From an uncultured Prevotellaceae bacterium (GTDB taxonomy: Bacteria; Bacteroidota; Bacteroidia; Bacteroidales; Muribaculaceae): DNA of 64,000 nucleotides. Positions 27,928-37,491 of this stretch are shown here, piece after piece (position 1 is the stretch's first letter; every line of letters starts with the position of its first letter). Below the pieces are notes generated by a model. That model had not been told where the DNA came from, did no database searches, and was given only the letters and a program-made list of their open reading frames with translations. The stretch covers positions 186,001-250,000 of the forward strand of contig ONOU01000002.1 in NCBI GenBank assembly GCA_900319525.1, written 5' to 3'. The position numbers and the translations under genes were made by a program.

Positions 27928-28092
27928 TTAATTATGGAACCAGCCTCGATCATGCGTCCAGCCACTGCTGTGGAACCATGCGCTGTGATGTTTTATCTTT
28001 TGCCACACCAGCCGGGTCCCTTTATATACCGCCTGGACGGCCCTGCGACCGACACGGATGTCAATCACGTCTTTCAACCCCACCTTGATCAT
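27928..28092 (-). CDS. short phage protein, 54 residues
   Basis: The start codon overlaps the stop of the preceding gene as ATGA, a strong sign of a real coupled gene. The protein begins MIKVGLKDVIDIRVGRRAVQ and has a VYKGTRLVWQ phrase. Similar phrases are common in small tail-region proteins of Bacteroidales phages. The end is rich in Trp and His (HHSAWFHSSGWTHDRGWFHN). It fills the gap before the giant adhesin. The function is unknown. Confidence 0.7.
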   Translation of the reverse strand: MIKVGLKDVIDIRVGRRAVQAVYKGTRLVWQKIKHHSAWFHSSGWTHDRGWFHN

Positions 28093-28724
28093 TCGTCCTC
28101 GAGTATTAAATAGATTGTCGTGTCGCTCACATTATCGCCAAGATCATTGTATGCTGATTCGCTCAATGCTTCATGTCTAAGCACTGCATTGCCGTCAACA
28201 CCGTTGCGAACAGTGAACGTGAATTCTCTGCCGTCGGTCAGAATAATCTTCAGCACATTCTCTCCCCCGCTTTCATGGCTCTCGGTGATTTCCCACCTTG
28301 CAATGCCAACTCCGCTCACGGCCATGAACACCGCAGCATCAAGTACATGGATCTCCGAGTCATACTCTATGCTTGGCTCAATGCCGGCTTCTGCGGTTAG
28401 GTCAACCACCTTGACTGCATCACGCGCCTTGTATCGCTTCTTCTTTCCGGCACCGTCGCGGCACAGTATCGTCATGCTATAGATGCCGGATTCCAATGTC
28501 CCGTCATCCTCAAACACGGCAATGTTCCCGTCCATCCGAGCCTCATATCGACGCTCCTTCGAACCGCGTTTCAACACGATTTCAACAGGATAAGAAGGAT
28601 TCGGAATAAATTCTGACACCGTTACCTCCGGCTCACCATTAACCATCGTTACCGTTTTCAGCGTCAGCGGGATCCCGAGCTGCATCCAGTTGCCTTGCAC
28701 TGGCCTGATTCTGATTTCTTCCAT
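28089..28724 (-). CDS. phage tail structural protein, beta-rich
   Basis: This 211-residue protein has two apparent beta-domains: an N-terminal one (PVEIVLKRGSKERRYEARMD) and a C-terminal one ending in DTTIYLILEDE. It lies between the large tail protein and the adhesin, and it overlaps the next small gene by four bases. I cannot name the family. A structural or connector role at the tail tip is inferred from position only. Confidence 0.65.
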   Translation of the reverse strand: MEEIRIRPVQGNWMQLGIPLTLKTVTMVNGEPEVTVSEFIPNPSYPVEIVLKRGSKERRYEARMDGNIAVFEDDGTLESGIYSMTILCRDGAGKKKRYKARDAVKVVDLTAEAGIEPSIEYDSEIHVLDAAVFMAVSGVGIARWEITESHESGGENVLKIILTDGREFTFTVRNGVDGNAVLRHEALSESAYNDLGDNVSDTTIYLILEDE

Positions 28725-28732
28725 TTCGGTAG

Positions 28733-31309
28733 TTATGTTAGTTTCGTCAGTTTTTTCTCTATCAGTTTCAACCTGGAATAGGCATCCGTCTCGCCGATGA
28801 CATACGTCGGCGTGTCGTACGGGATGTCAAGTTTATACTCATAGCCGATGATGCGGCTCGTCTTGCTGCCATTGGGCAAGGCGGCATTGCTGATGGTCAC
28901 CTTTGCCCCCAGGTCAAGCAGACCATAGGTCTTGGGAGTGTTACCCTCTGCATTGCGGCCTCCGTAGGCATACTTCCAGAAAATGTCGCTCATCATGTGG
29001 CAGGTGAACGTGAACTGGCCCTGCTGGATGGCGTCACGGTATGCCTTGGCAGTATTCAGCAGTTCGGTCTCGGCATCGGCCACGATGGTAAGTTCCGTAA
29101 TCGCCTTCGGGTTCCAGCCCGTTAGGAAGAATGTGTCACCCACAGATGGGTACAGGTATTCATTCGGTATTGACACACCATAGTCCTCGTTGCGGACAAT
29201 GGTGTACACCTGCGTGTAGTTGTTGAAACCCACCTCAAAGGTCATACCCGCCAGCTTGAAGCCGTCACTTTGTACACTTCCCGGAGCGGTGAACACCGCC
29301 TGCAGCCTGTTCCCGTCCATAATGTACCGGGTGTCGAAATGGAACGCAGAGCCGTCGGCCTTGGTGGCCGTGATCTTATACTGCGTCCAGTTCTGACGCT
29401 CGACACTGTCATCTTCATGGACGATGTCCTGCACCTTCTGCTCAGTGGTCACCGAGGCAACCTTGAGGGCCATGCGAGGGAATATGTCGTCAAACACTAC
29501 AGCAACCTCCACCGCCTTGGTGAAGTGATTGATGCCTGCCGCCTCAACATACCGCTTGCCGTTATTGCTGCCTCCGGTTTCGGGCAGGTGGATCCTGCGC
29601 TCGCCCACCTTGCTCAGCACTCCCGTATCATACACGGGTGTATAGTAGGATGACGGCAGGTCATTGACGTTGATGGTGCTCTCCACAAGCGAGAACTTCT
29701 CCCCTTCGCCGAACCCTTCTTGCCGTGCATACATCTTTGTTGAGCCGCTGATGAACCTGTAAATCTCGCTGATGCGCTTGGCCTCAAGCGAGTATTTGTT
29801 GTGGTGTGAGCGGTTAAGTGTGGCATAGTATTCATGCCCGTCATACACGAGTCTGAATTTCTTAGCAATAGTGTCGCTCGTTCCTGTGGCGACCAGCGAC
29901 CAGCTCTCAACATCAAACGTGCCGCCACTGTAAACCTGCGAAGCATTGATTGTCGCCTTGACCGTCACAGTCATAGCACCGCGCTCGGCAAGCGTCTTGA
30001 GCGTATTGATGTTGATGGTGGCACGATAGACTACATTCTGCGAGCCCAGGTCAATGCCTTCTTCGGGGACAGTGACCGTCGTGGCTGGATAAACAACCTG
30101 CTGGCCGTCCATATAGACGGTGAACACCACCGATGTGATCTTGTTGCGCTCGCTGCTTGCGATAGTGAAAGATGGGCTTACCGAGCCCGTGATACGGTAT
30201 TGGTCAGGGTTGGCTGTCGCCGAATTAAGGTTGACGTTTTCGCCGCCTAAAACCATCTGCTTCGACCATGTTGCAATCTCATTTTCAATGATGGTACTCT
30301 CGCCGTTAACGCTGTCGGGAATCATGTCAAGCGTGAGCGGCTTTGCCGAGTCGATCACCCACCAGCCCGCGTTACTCGTGGTGTCGCTCTCCTCCGTGAC
30401 CGTGAACTCCAGCTTGCGGTCGTAACCCTCTGGCACGTTCTGCGTCCCGCCGAAGGCATAGATGCGGTTGGCATAGGTTTGCTGATCACGGGCGATGTCC
30501 ATACTCTCCACATTGTCGCCAAGTGTGAACACAAACGCCGAGTTGCTGATCTCGCATTTGCCGAAGTGGATGGTGTAGCGGATATGCGACGAGCTGCCAT
30601 CGGTGACCGTCTCATTCGTCACCCACCATTCGCACTGCCACTCTGTGGCCATCATGTTCAGTGCCTCGATGATGGTCACGCCCTCATAGGAGAGGAACTT
30701 GACCTCCGCAGCCTTGGTCGCCGACGGGTGAATGGCCACGATATAGTCCAGGTCGTAGTAGATGGCCTTGATGTTGAACAGCACCTGCTCGGCATGCACC
30801 AGCAGACGGTCGGTAAGCGACCACGAGGCCTCCATGCGTTCAAACATGTGGTCAACGCTCGCAGCCGTGGCTATCACCACCTGACCGTTCTGCACAGGCG
30901 ACGAGTAGTAACTTTCGCTTTGGGCCGTCTCCACAATGGCCTCAACGCTGGTGTCCTTCACGACAACCAGCGTGTTGATATAGTTGGCGAAGATGAAGAT
31001 GTGCGAGTCAAAACGCAATGAGTAGTCATAGCCGCCCGTCGCCTTGTTGTATCGCGGCATCTGCTCCTGTGTGATGTAGAAGTAGCCGAAGATAGGGTCA
31101 TTGATATAGTCGCCGATAGCGAAGTTTACCGCATCAACAAGCGAGAACTCCAGCAGAATGAAGTCCTCCTGCATCAGCTTGAAGCGGCGCAGCGAGCGAG
31201 GGGTGATCAGCACAGTGGCTATCGTCTCTGTGCCTCCGCTCACCTTTCGCTTGATGTCAATGGTCGCTTTCGAGCGATGCTGGTGTCCTGTTATGTAACC
31301 GCTTGCCAT
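28733..31309 (-). CDS. large tail (hub/tip) protein
   Basis: The protein has 858 residues. The first 400 (GDYINDPIFGYFYITQEQMP, YDYSLRFDSHIFIFANYINT, YANRIYAFGGTQNVPEGYD) resemble the tail-associated protein that follows the distal tail gene in Bacteroidales siphoviruses. The rest is beta-rich. Its ATG overlaps the TAA of a frame that continues past an amber codon in the upstream gene (TAATG). It probably forms the tail tip hub. No peptidoglycan-hydrolase motif is evident. Confidence 0.7.
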   Translation of the reverse strand: MASGYITGHQHRSKATIDIKRKVSGGTETIATVLITPRSLRRFKLMQEDFILLEFSLVDAVNFAIGDYINDPIFGYFYITQEQMPRYNKATGGYDYSLRFDSHIFIFANYINTLVVVKDTSVEAIVETAQSESYYSSPVQNGQVVIATAASVDHMFERMEASWSLTDRLLVHAEQVLFNIKAIYYDLDYIVAIHPSATKAAEVKFLSYEGVTIIEALNMMATEWQCEWWVTNETVTDGSSSHIRYTIHFGKCEISNSAFVFTLGDNVESMDIARDQQTYANRIYAFGGTQNVPEGYDRKLEFTVTEESDTTSNAGWWVIDSAKPLTLDMIPDSVNGESTIIENEIATWSKQMVLGGENVNLNSATANPDQYRITGSVSPSFTIASSERNKITSVVFTVYMDGQQVVYPATTVTVPEEGIDLGSQNVVYRATININTLKTLAERGAMTVTVKATINASQVYSGGTFDVESWSLVATGTSDTIAKKFRLVYDGHEYYATLNRSHHNKYSLEAKRISEIYRFISGSTKMYARQEGFGEGEKFSLVESTINVNDLPSSYYTPVYDTGVLSKVGERRIHLPETGGSNNGKRYVEAAGINHFTKAVEVAVVFDDIFPRMALKVASVTTEQKVQDIVHEDDSVERQNWTQYKITATKADGSAFHFDTRYIMDGNRLQAVFTAPGSVQSDGFKLAGMTFEVGFNNYTQVYTIVRNEDYGVSIPNEYLYPSVGDTFFLTGWNPKAITELTIVADAETELLNTAKAYRDAIQQGQFTFTCHMMSDIFWKYAYGGRNAEGNTPKTYGLLDLGAKVTISNAALPNGSKTSRIIGYEYKLDIPYDTPTYVIGETDAYSRLKLIEKKLTKLT

Positions 31310-31395
31310 TACCCGTTCTCCTCTTCTTCATTATCGTTAGTTCCATTCAGCGTGAGCGAAACGACACCGTTGCCGGGCGTGCGCTCGACAAAACG

Positions 31396-31803
31396 CTAGG
31401 CGAACTTTGCCAACTGGCCGTTGTAGGCCGCAAACTGAGTACACGACAGGTACTGCAGCTTGAACCTGATCTGCTGACCATAGACGGTGTAGGAAAGCAG
31501 TATGCCCTGGCCTGTGGCTGTTATCGCATCCATGAATGCCCTATAGCGTGTCAGGAACTGCTCGTAGGTGGCGGCTATCAGGTGCATCTCAAGCGTTAGC
31601 TCTCGGGCCTGGAATTGTGTGGGAGCCTGGATGTCTATCCGCTTGCCGCTCTCAAGGCGGCTCTCGTTGCTGACGCGCTCCTTGGCGGCGGCTGGTGCAA
31701 GCAGCGTCGCTATTGCGCCGTCACTCAATGACACGCCATAAAGGTCGAAGGCATCATCGTTGACACCCGCCCAGTTGAATATGTTGAGTTGTCCGTGAGG
31801 CAT
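31396..31803 (-). CDS. distal-tail-like protein, possibly truncated by an amber codon
   Basis: Read from 31803 the protein has 135 residues and ends at a TAG (31396-31398). The same frame continues for 28 more codons (RFVERTPGNGVVSLTLNGTN, then DNEEEENG) to a TAA at 31309-31311, which overlaps the ATG of the next gene. The continuation looks coding and gives a normal junction, so the full product is probably 164 residues. The TAG is a mutation, a sequencing error, or a readthrough codon. Its position between tape measure and tail hub fits a distal tail protein. Confidence 0.7.
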   Translation of the reverse strand: MPHGQLNIFNWAGVNDDAFDLYGVSLSDGAIATLLAPAAAKERVSNESRLESGKRIDIQAPTQFQARELTLEMHLIAATYEQFLTRYRAFMDAITATGQGILLSYTVYGQQIRFKLQYLSCTQFAAYNGQLAKFA

Positions 31804-31807
31804 ATCG

Positions 31808-34800
31808 TTATAGTTCCTTTATCTTGTTGGCTATCGTCTCTATCGCATCGCCATACTGTGAAGCGATTTTCGTGTATCGAGCAATGTCCTCCAGGTGGCC
31901 ATTACCGATCAGCAGCAGGTTGCGCATCTCGTTCAACGTCGTACCCTGGGCATTGGTTACCACCGACAGCCCCTGTAGGGCACTCACGGCAGCAGACAGC
32001 GACTGGTTCTCGCGCTCCAGACCAATCTGGATGGCGGTCAACCTCCCGTTCAGCTCGTCACCCTGCTCCTGAGTGAACGAGGACACTGCCTTATACGCGC
32101 CACTGCCCTCGCCCGAGCTACCCCAATCAAACTGATCACGCAGCATCTCACGATCACGCAACGCCTGCTGCGTGATCTCGTCCCACTCCCTGCGAAGAGC
32201 ATCCTGCTCCGCCTTGTCTATGCCGTCAGTTTCAGCCGCCTTGCGGAAGTTTTGGTACCAGCGGTCCAACAGTGGCTTGTACTGATCAGCTACCAGGGCA
32301 CCAATTATAGCGTTCTGCAAGTACTTCTCAAAGCTCTCGGCAAAGTCTTCTGAGGAACTGTCAAAGTCGGCGAGCATGGACTTGAACTCGCTCTCCACGT
32401 CGTCAAACGAAATGCCCGTCAGCCTCTCCGCATACGCCTCGGCCGCATCCTCCAGTTCGCTCCAGAACCCGATGTAATCGTCCATGTACTGCGCAGCATC
32501 CTTATAACCATCATCGGCGAGCTGTTTGATGTGGGCGTACACGTCTGGCGCGTCTTTCGCCACCTTGTGCATCTGCTCCGAGGTGAGCGACCAAAACTGA
32601 CCTGCACTGGAGATGCTCTTGCCAACAATAGCCGAAATGCGCTGCCATTCGCTCGCTGTGACACCACCGTCAATCTTGGAGTTCGATGAACTGCTGCCAC
32701 CAATGCCCAGGAAACCGTTGTTATAAGCGGCTCCAGTTCGGCGCATCAGTTCTTGTGTGTTGCGCTGTGACTGTTCGAGGTTCGCCTGCAACTGCTTATA
32801 GATAGCCTCAACATCGGAAAACGCGGCATCGCCCATTTCGTCGGTGAGTTCGTCCACGCTGCGCTTCAAGGCTTCGTTCGAGGCCGTCAGCCGCTCCATA
32901 TCCTTGGCCAGCGTTTTGTCGCTCTCGCCCATCCCGGCGATGCCCCATGAACCCAGGGCGTTTCCCAGGGAGCCGATCGACTTGAGCGAGTTGGCCAATG
33001 CACCGATATAGTTGCCGCTCTGTAGGGCGGAAAACGCGTCCGTAGCGCTCTGAGCGGCGTTTGCAAAATCGGTAACGCCTTTGCCAAAGGCTGTATCCTC
33101 CAGCCCGAGTTGGCCAACGAGGTCAGTCATTGACTGGATGTTCGCGTTTACTTTTGTCGATATCTCGTTGATCAGGTTCAGGGTATCAGTGAAACTAGTC
33201 TTGGCCTTGTCTGCAGCGGTAGCAGCCTTGCCAGTGGCCTTGTTAAGACCATTCGTCGCCTCCTCAAGTTCGTGATCGCTGTCTGCCAGGTTGTCAAACA
33301 TGGATCTCAGCAATTTGTAGGCCGTGCTGCTGGGATCGAACTTGGCAAGGATCTCGTCAGCGTTCTCAAGGGTAATATCCTTAGCGTCAATCTCTATGCC
33401 CGTGGTCAGCTTAATCGCTTGACGCACTTCGTTGGCTTTCTTCACCGCATCTTGGTAACGCTGCTCGGCAGTGGCCAGGTCCTCCTGGGCACGTGCTGAT
33501 TCCTGTTGCAGACGTTTGCGACGTTCAAGTTCGTTGATCGTCAAGCCCAAGCCCTTCTTCCACTCATTCTGGCGCTCAATGATTTCGCCCTCAATATTGT
33601 TGATTTGGTCACATACGGTCTTATAGTCCGTGGCACTTAGCGTGGAATCGTCAAGCAGCTTCTTCAACTCCCCGTTCAATTCCTCAAGGTGTTCAAGTGA
33701 CAGGGCGTCGATGTCGCCGAAAATCTCATCCCAATTGATGCTGTCCTTAAATCGCTGAAAGGCTAAATTGTTCGCTGCATCCTGTTCCTGGCGGCGAAGT
33801 GACTGACGCGCACCCTCAGTCTCTGCATCCTCGATTTTCTTAGCATACTCCTGGGCAAGCGCCAAACGCTGCTGCTGATAGGTGCCGTATTCACGCAGAA
33901 AAGCAGTAAGCGCCGCAGTTTCGTTATCCTGGATTTCTTTTAGCGAATTGGCATATATCTGGTTGGCGGCATCGACACGTTTTTTGAAGGCATCATTCTC
34001 CTCCTGCGTATAGGCTTCGTTGCTGGCCGCTTTCTTGTATTCCTCGCTTTCATAAAATTTTTTGCCCTCATTTTTCTTCTGGGCATCCCACAGCTTCTTG
34101 GCTTCCTCGATACGTTTCTGGCGAAGATCCTCATACCACCTGGTTACAGATGTGATTTCTTTATCCCGGACAAGTTCAATCTCAGCAAGAGTCTTTTTCG
34201 TGCCCTGGCGCATGGCACGGATTTCGGCCTCACGAACCTCCAGTTCCAGATCTGCAGACTTGCGACCTTGTTCTGTCATCTGGTGCAGATGTATTTCGGC
34301 TATCTTGTCATATTCATCAGCCTCCTGTTTGGCAATACGCGCCCGATCTCGGGCGGCTTTCTCAGCAGCACGCTTTTGCTTGGCTATTTCTTTGGGGTCG
34401 TTATAAGTCGGTTCTTTCTTGGGAGTTGTAGTCTCTTCCTTGATTTCCTCAGTAATGCCATACATCTCCTTGTATAACTGGATACTCTCCAGTGTGGCCC
34501 GGTTAGATTTCTGTATGTCGTAGGCGAGCTCTTTGACACTCACACGGAAGTCCACAATGCCGTCAGTGGCATTCTTGCCCCAACGGGTGGTCCACATGGT
34601 CGCCTTTTCAAGATCCTTCCAATCCTGGGCATCCATGTCTTTACCGTCACCCTGAGTGGCGAACTTGAAGAATTTCTTATATAGCTCAGTTCCTCTTGCT
34701 TTGCCATACTTGTCAATGAGTTTCTTATAGGCATCATCCAGTTTTTCCTGGACCACTTTGTCGTTAGCATCCATCTGCTTATCGACAAATGACTTCAACT

Positions 34801-36160
34801 GACGGGCTGCGATTGACCGACGGATAGCATCAGTCAGTTTATCATACATCAGAGTCAGATCACCTACTTTCGCCCATTCAGCCTCAAGTCCGGCATAGTA
34901 TTGGCCATATTGGTCAATAATCTGCTGCTTTATTTTCTTATATTCCTCGCTGCCCTCTTCCGCCTCAAGCAACTTCCTATAGAGGGCATCAAGTTTTGAC
35001 ATCTCACTTGCCGTGCTTGCATCAACACCTGCAGCTGCTTCTTCCAGGCTTTTCTGTGCTTCATCAAAGGCATCGGTGGCCGTTGCAGCCGCAACGATAG
35101 CCGAGACAAGAGCAGATAAAGCGACCGCCGCTGCAACGTAGGGATTAGCGAGCATCGACTTGTTGAGTGCATCCTGAGCAACCTTGAGAATGGTTGTTTT
35201 TGCTGCAGCTGCAGCTGCAGCCACACCATGTGCCTGCTCAACCGCTGTGACAGTAATCACGGCTGCCTTATAAACGCCATAATTGGCAATGAGAAAACCG
35301 ATGGCCTTGGCAACAGCCTCATAGTTCTCGACCAGTTTGGTCACACCGGCGATGGCACCAGTGATAATACCTTCACTCTTTGTTCCGATCTCATTGAATG
35401 CCGCATCCACTGCGTCACTGAGCATCGACATCTGACCCTCAATGGTCTTTGCGGCATTCTCACTCATGTTGAAGAATTTGCCGCCGGCACTGGTGGCATC
35501 AATAAACGCCTGCTGTACCTGCTGAGCGGATATCTTGCCCTTGCTCATCTCGTCTTTTAGCTGGGCAATGGACTTGCCGGTCTTTTCGGAGATTACAGCC
35601 AATGGGTTAAAGCCGGCATTAATCATCTGGAGCAGATCCTGTCCCATGAGTTTGCCAGTAGCACTCATCTGTGAGAACGCCAGCGACAGCTGCTGGAACT
35701 TGCCGCTCTCGCCCATCGATATGTCGCCTATGGCCTTGATATAGCCTGGCACCTTGGCAGCCTCAACATCGAAGCTCAGCATCGTCTGAGTCGCCTTGGT
35801 GATGTCGCCGAACTCAAGAGGGGATATCTTAGCATAGTCGCGAACCTGGGACATCAGCTCGTCAGCTTTTTCTTTGCTTCCGAGCATCGTGCGGATAGCG
35901 GTGTCCGCCTTCTGGAACTCACCACGGACACGCACCATGTCACCAATGAGCTGCTTGAACACAGCAGCGCCGCCGAAGGCCGCAAGGTACTTGCCCATGG
36001 AGCTGCCCATCGACTTGCCGATGCCGTCAAACTCACGCTGCATCTTGGCACCCTCGACCTTGACCTCTTCGGTGATGCGCCTCACCTGGGCCTTCACTTC
36101 CTCAGAGCCCGACTTGAAGGCTCTCGAGTCTAAACTGATGATAAACTTGACCTCTGACAT
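31808..36160 (-). CDS. tail tape measure protein
   Basis: At 1450 residues this protein has the tape measure N-terminal domain (QTMLSFDVEAAKVPGYIKAI, AFSQMSATGKLMGQDLLQMI, then GFNPLAVISEKTGKS). A hydrophobic segment follows (AAVALSALVSAIVAAATATD), and then long charged coiled coils (about residues 590-760 and 860-1050). Length would imply a tail of roughly 200 nm if the usual rule for tape measures holds. It follows the tail tube and a chaperone-like gene. Identification is firm. Confidence 0.93.
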   Translation of the reverse strand: MSEVKFIISLDSRAFKSGSEEVKAQVRRITEEVKVEGAKMQREFDGIGKSMGSSMGKYLAAFGGAAVFKQLIGDMVRVRGEFQKADTAIRTMLGSKEKADELMSQVRDYAKISPLEFGDITKATQTMLSFDVEAAKVPGYIKAIGDISMGESGKFQQLSLAFSQMSATGKLMGQDLLQMINAGFNPLAVISEKTGKSIAQLKDEMSKGKISAQQVQQAFIDATSAGGKFFNMSENAAKTIEGQMSMLSDAVDAAFNEIGTKSEGIITGAIAGVTKLVENYEAVAKAIGFLIANYGVYKAAVITVTAVEQAHGVAAAAAAAKTTILKVAQDALNKSMLANPYVAAAVALSALVSAIVAAATATDAFDEAQKSLEEAAAGVDASTASEMSKLDALYRKLLEAEEGSEEYKKIKQQIIDQYGQYYAGLEAEWAKVGDLTLMYDKLTDAIRRSIAARQLKSFVDKQMDANDKVVQEKLDDAYKKLIDKYGKARGTELYKKFFKFATQGDGKDMDAQDWKDLEKATMWTTRWGKNATDGIVDFRVSVKELAYDIQKSNRATLESIQLYKEMYGITEEIKEETTTPKKEPTYNDPKEIAKQKRAAEKAARDRARIAKQEADEYDKIAEIHLHQMTEQGRKSADLELEVREAEIRAMRQGTKKTLAEIELVRDKEITSVTRWYEDLRQKRIEEAKKLWDAQKKNEGKKFYESEEYKKAASNEAYTQEENDAFKKRVDAANQIYANSLKEIQDNETAALTAFLREYGTYQQQRLALAQEYAKKIEDAETEGARQSLRRQEQDAANNLAFQRFKDSINWDEIFGDIDALSLEHLEELNGELKKLLDDSTLSATDYKTVCDQINNIEGEIIERQNEWKKGLGLTINELERRKRLQQESARAQEDLATAEQRYQDAVKKANEVRQAIKLTTGIEIDAKDITLENADEILAKFDPSSTAYKLLRSMFDNLADSDHELEEATNGLNKATGKAATAADKAKTSFTDTLNLINEISTKVNANIQSMTDLVGQLGLEDTAFGKGVTDFANAAQSATDAFSALQSGNYIGALANSLKSIGSLGNALGSWGIAGMGESDKTLAKDMERLTASNEALKRSVDELTDEMGDAAFSDVEAIYKQLQANLEQSQRNTQELMRRTGAAYNNGFLGIGGSSSSNSKIDGGVTASEWQRISAIVGKSISSAGQFWSLTSEQMHKVAKDAPDVYAHIKQLADDGYKDAAQYMDDYIGFWSELEDAAEAYAERLTGISFDDVESEFKSMLADFDSSSEDFAESFEKYLQNAIIGALVADQYKPLLDRWYQNFRKAAETDGIDKAEQDALRREWDEITQQALRDREMLRDQFDWGSSGEGSGAYKAVSSFTQEQGDELNGRLTAIQIGLERENQSLSAAVSALQGLSVVTNAQGTTLNEMRNLLLIGNGHLEDIARYTKIASQYGDAIETIANKIKEL

Positions 36161-36841
36161 TTAACTGAACATTTCTGCAATTCGTTGCGCATTACTCGGA
36201 TCATCACCGTCGATAACATCACCGTCAAGCAGGTGCAACGGCACACGCTTCCGCTCCTCCTCGCTCAGGATCAACTGCGTCACCCGGTCCGCAAGCAATA
36301 CTGTCAACGCAGCATACGACACGCCCCAGACCATGTACTCCAGCGTCCAGCCATAGCGCTGCAGCACCACGTCGATCTGCTGGCCGAACAACGTCTTCCC
36401 ACCGAAGGTTGGCGTGTCATTCTTCTTGTATGAGCTTACCTGACGCAACCGCTCCACCTCGCGGGCGATACCGCTCGACTCCAGAAAATCATCCACCTGG
36501 GTACTCGACAGCAGCTCAATCAGCAGAGTCGTCAGCTCGCTCGATTCCACACGGCTCTCCAAGTATGATGCCCGCTCCTCGATCAGCCCCGATTCCATCG
36601 CCTCGTCACGGCCCTTGCAAGACCACAACGCAACCAGGCGGCAGCACTGCAGCCGGTCACGCTCCACCGCGCTGATTACGGCAACAACCGGATCAATGGC
36701 CATATCCAGACCAAGCAACTCCAGACCGCCCTTCAGCATCAGAGTCACGCCCAGCGAGGGCGGATATAGCGTAAAACGGCGCCCTTCTACCTCAATCTCA
36801 TGCCGGCGTTCAAGCAGGATGTCTATACCTCGAGAATCCAT
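36161..36841 (-). CDS. tail assembly chaperone-like protein
   Basis: I start at the ATG at 36841 (MDSRGIDILLERRHEIEVEG), giving 226 residues. A further upstream in-frame ATG at 36913 would place translation through a strong hairpin at 36859-36910, which is unlikely. The protein is helical and lies between tail tube and tape measure, where tail assembly chaperones are encoded. No slippery heptamer or second overlapping frame was identified. The family is not recognised with certainty. Confidence 0.65.
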   Translation of the reverse strand: MDSRGIDILLERRHEIEVEGRRFTLYPPSLGVTLMLKGGLELLGLDMAIDPVVAVISAVERDRLQCCRLVALWSCKGRDEAMESGLIEERASYLESRVESSELTTLLIELLSSTQVDDFLESSGIAREVERLRQVSSYKKNDTPTFGGKTLFGQQIDVVLQRYGWTLEYMVWGVSYAALTVLLADRVTQLILSEEERKRVPLHLLDGDVIDGDDPSNAQRIAEMFS

Positions 36842-36858
36842 TCCTAATTTTGTAAATA

Positions 36859-36910
36859 TGTCTGCCTGCTGTATGGCACGCCTCGCGGGCACGCCGCCAG
36901 CAGGCAGACA
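36859..36910 (-). terminator. strong hairpin after the major tail protein gene
   Basis: A perfect 13-bp stem, TGTCTGCCTGCTG and its complement at 36898-36910, encloses a GC-rich loop holding the direct repeat GGCACGCC. The tract after it reads ATATTTA leftward, so it may be a partial terminator or an RNA-stabilising stem that lowers expression of genes beyond the abundant tail tube gene. Confidence 0.65.
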
Positions 36911-36942
36911 CAATTCTTGTCAATTAAATGAATAGATGCTTA

Positions 36943-37479
36943 TTAAGAATCACCCAGGGCCGTACCGCCAAGAGTGTACTTGCCGGCATTGGTGCTCGTG
37001 CCCTCGGTAAGCGTGACGGTGCCCCAGCTCAATTTCTTATTGATTGAACCAGAAGAGGGAAGCACGGGATTGAAAGTGATTTCCCAGAAGGCACCCTCCT
37101 TAGCAGTGTACGTGTCAATGATGGTCACTGAGCCCTCACCGCAGTAGAAACCGGGAGCATTAACATTCTCAGGCTGCAAGCACAGTGATATATTCTGCCT
37201 CGTGTAGCCGTCATCGGTGCTTGCGTCAAGCAGTACGGCGGGAAGTTGGCGTCCCTGAGCCTTGCGGATTTTCATCACCAGCTCTGAGGAGCCAGCTTTG
37301 GTCTTCACAGCCTCTACCTCGCCACCTTCAATCTTAGCCTCCTCCTTTTCACCAGTCTGACCAGTCAGCTGGGTTGAGTCTTCTGCCGGTGTAGGCAAGA
37401 GGGCGTATGCATTGGCCGTCTTTAACGAGTTCATCTGCCCTACAACTATTTTGGGTTTACCCCATGATATAACTGCCAT
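36943..37479 (-). CDS. major tail tube protein
   Basis: The protein has 178 residues and a tail-tube-like pattern: start MAVISWGKPKIVVGQM, central KAGSSELVMKIRKAQGRQ and C-terminal EGAFWEITFNPVLPSSGS with KLSWGTVTLTEG. It precedes the chaperone-like and tape measure genes. No sheath gene lies upstream, unlike in Mu. The assignment rests on position, size and strand pattern. Confidence 0.7.
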   Translation of the reverse strand: MAVISWGKPKIVVGQMNSLKTANAYALLPTPAEDSTQLTGQTGEKEEAKIEGGEVEAVKTKAGSSELVMKIRKAQGRQLPAVLLDASTDDGYTRQNISLCLQPENVNAPGFYCGEGSVTIIDTYTAKEGAFWEITFNPVLPSSGSINKKLSWGTVTLTEGTSTNAGKYTLGGTALGDS

Positions 37480-37491
37480 ATCTTTCTGTTT

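Noticed and set aside
31309-31803. Reassigned TAG code for the whole phage
   Set aside because: All other long genes are open in the standard code. Only one internal TAG is seen.
36842-36913. Upstream start for the chaperone-like gene
   Set aside because: The extra codons are the strands of a perfect hairpin and give an unlikely protein sequence (MCLPAGGVPARRA).
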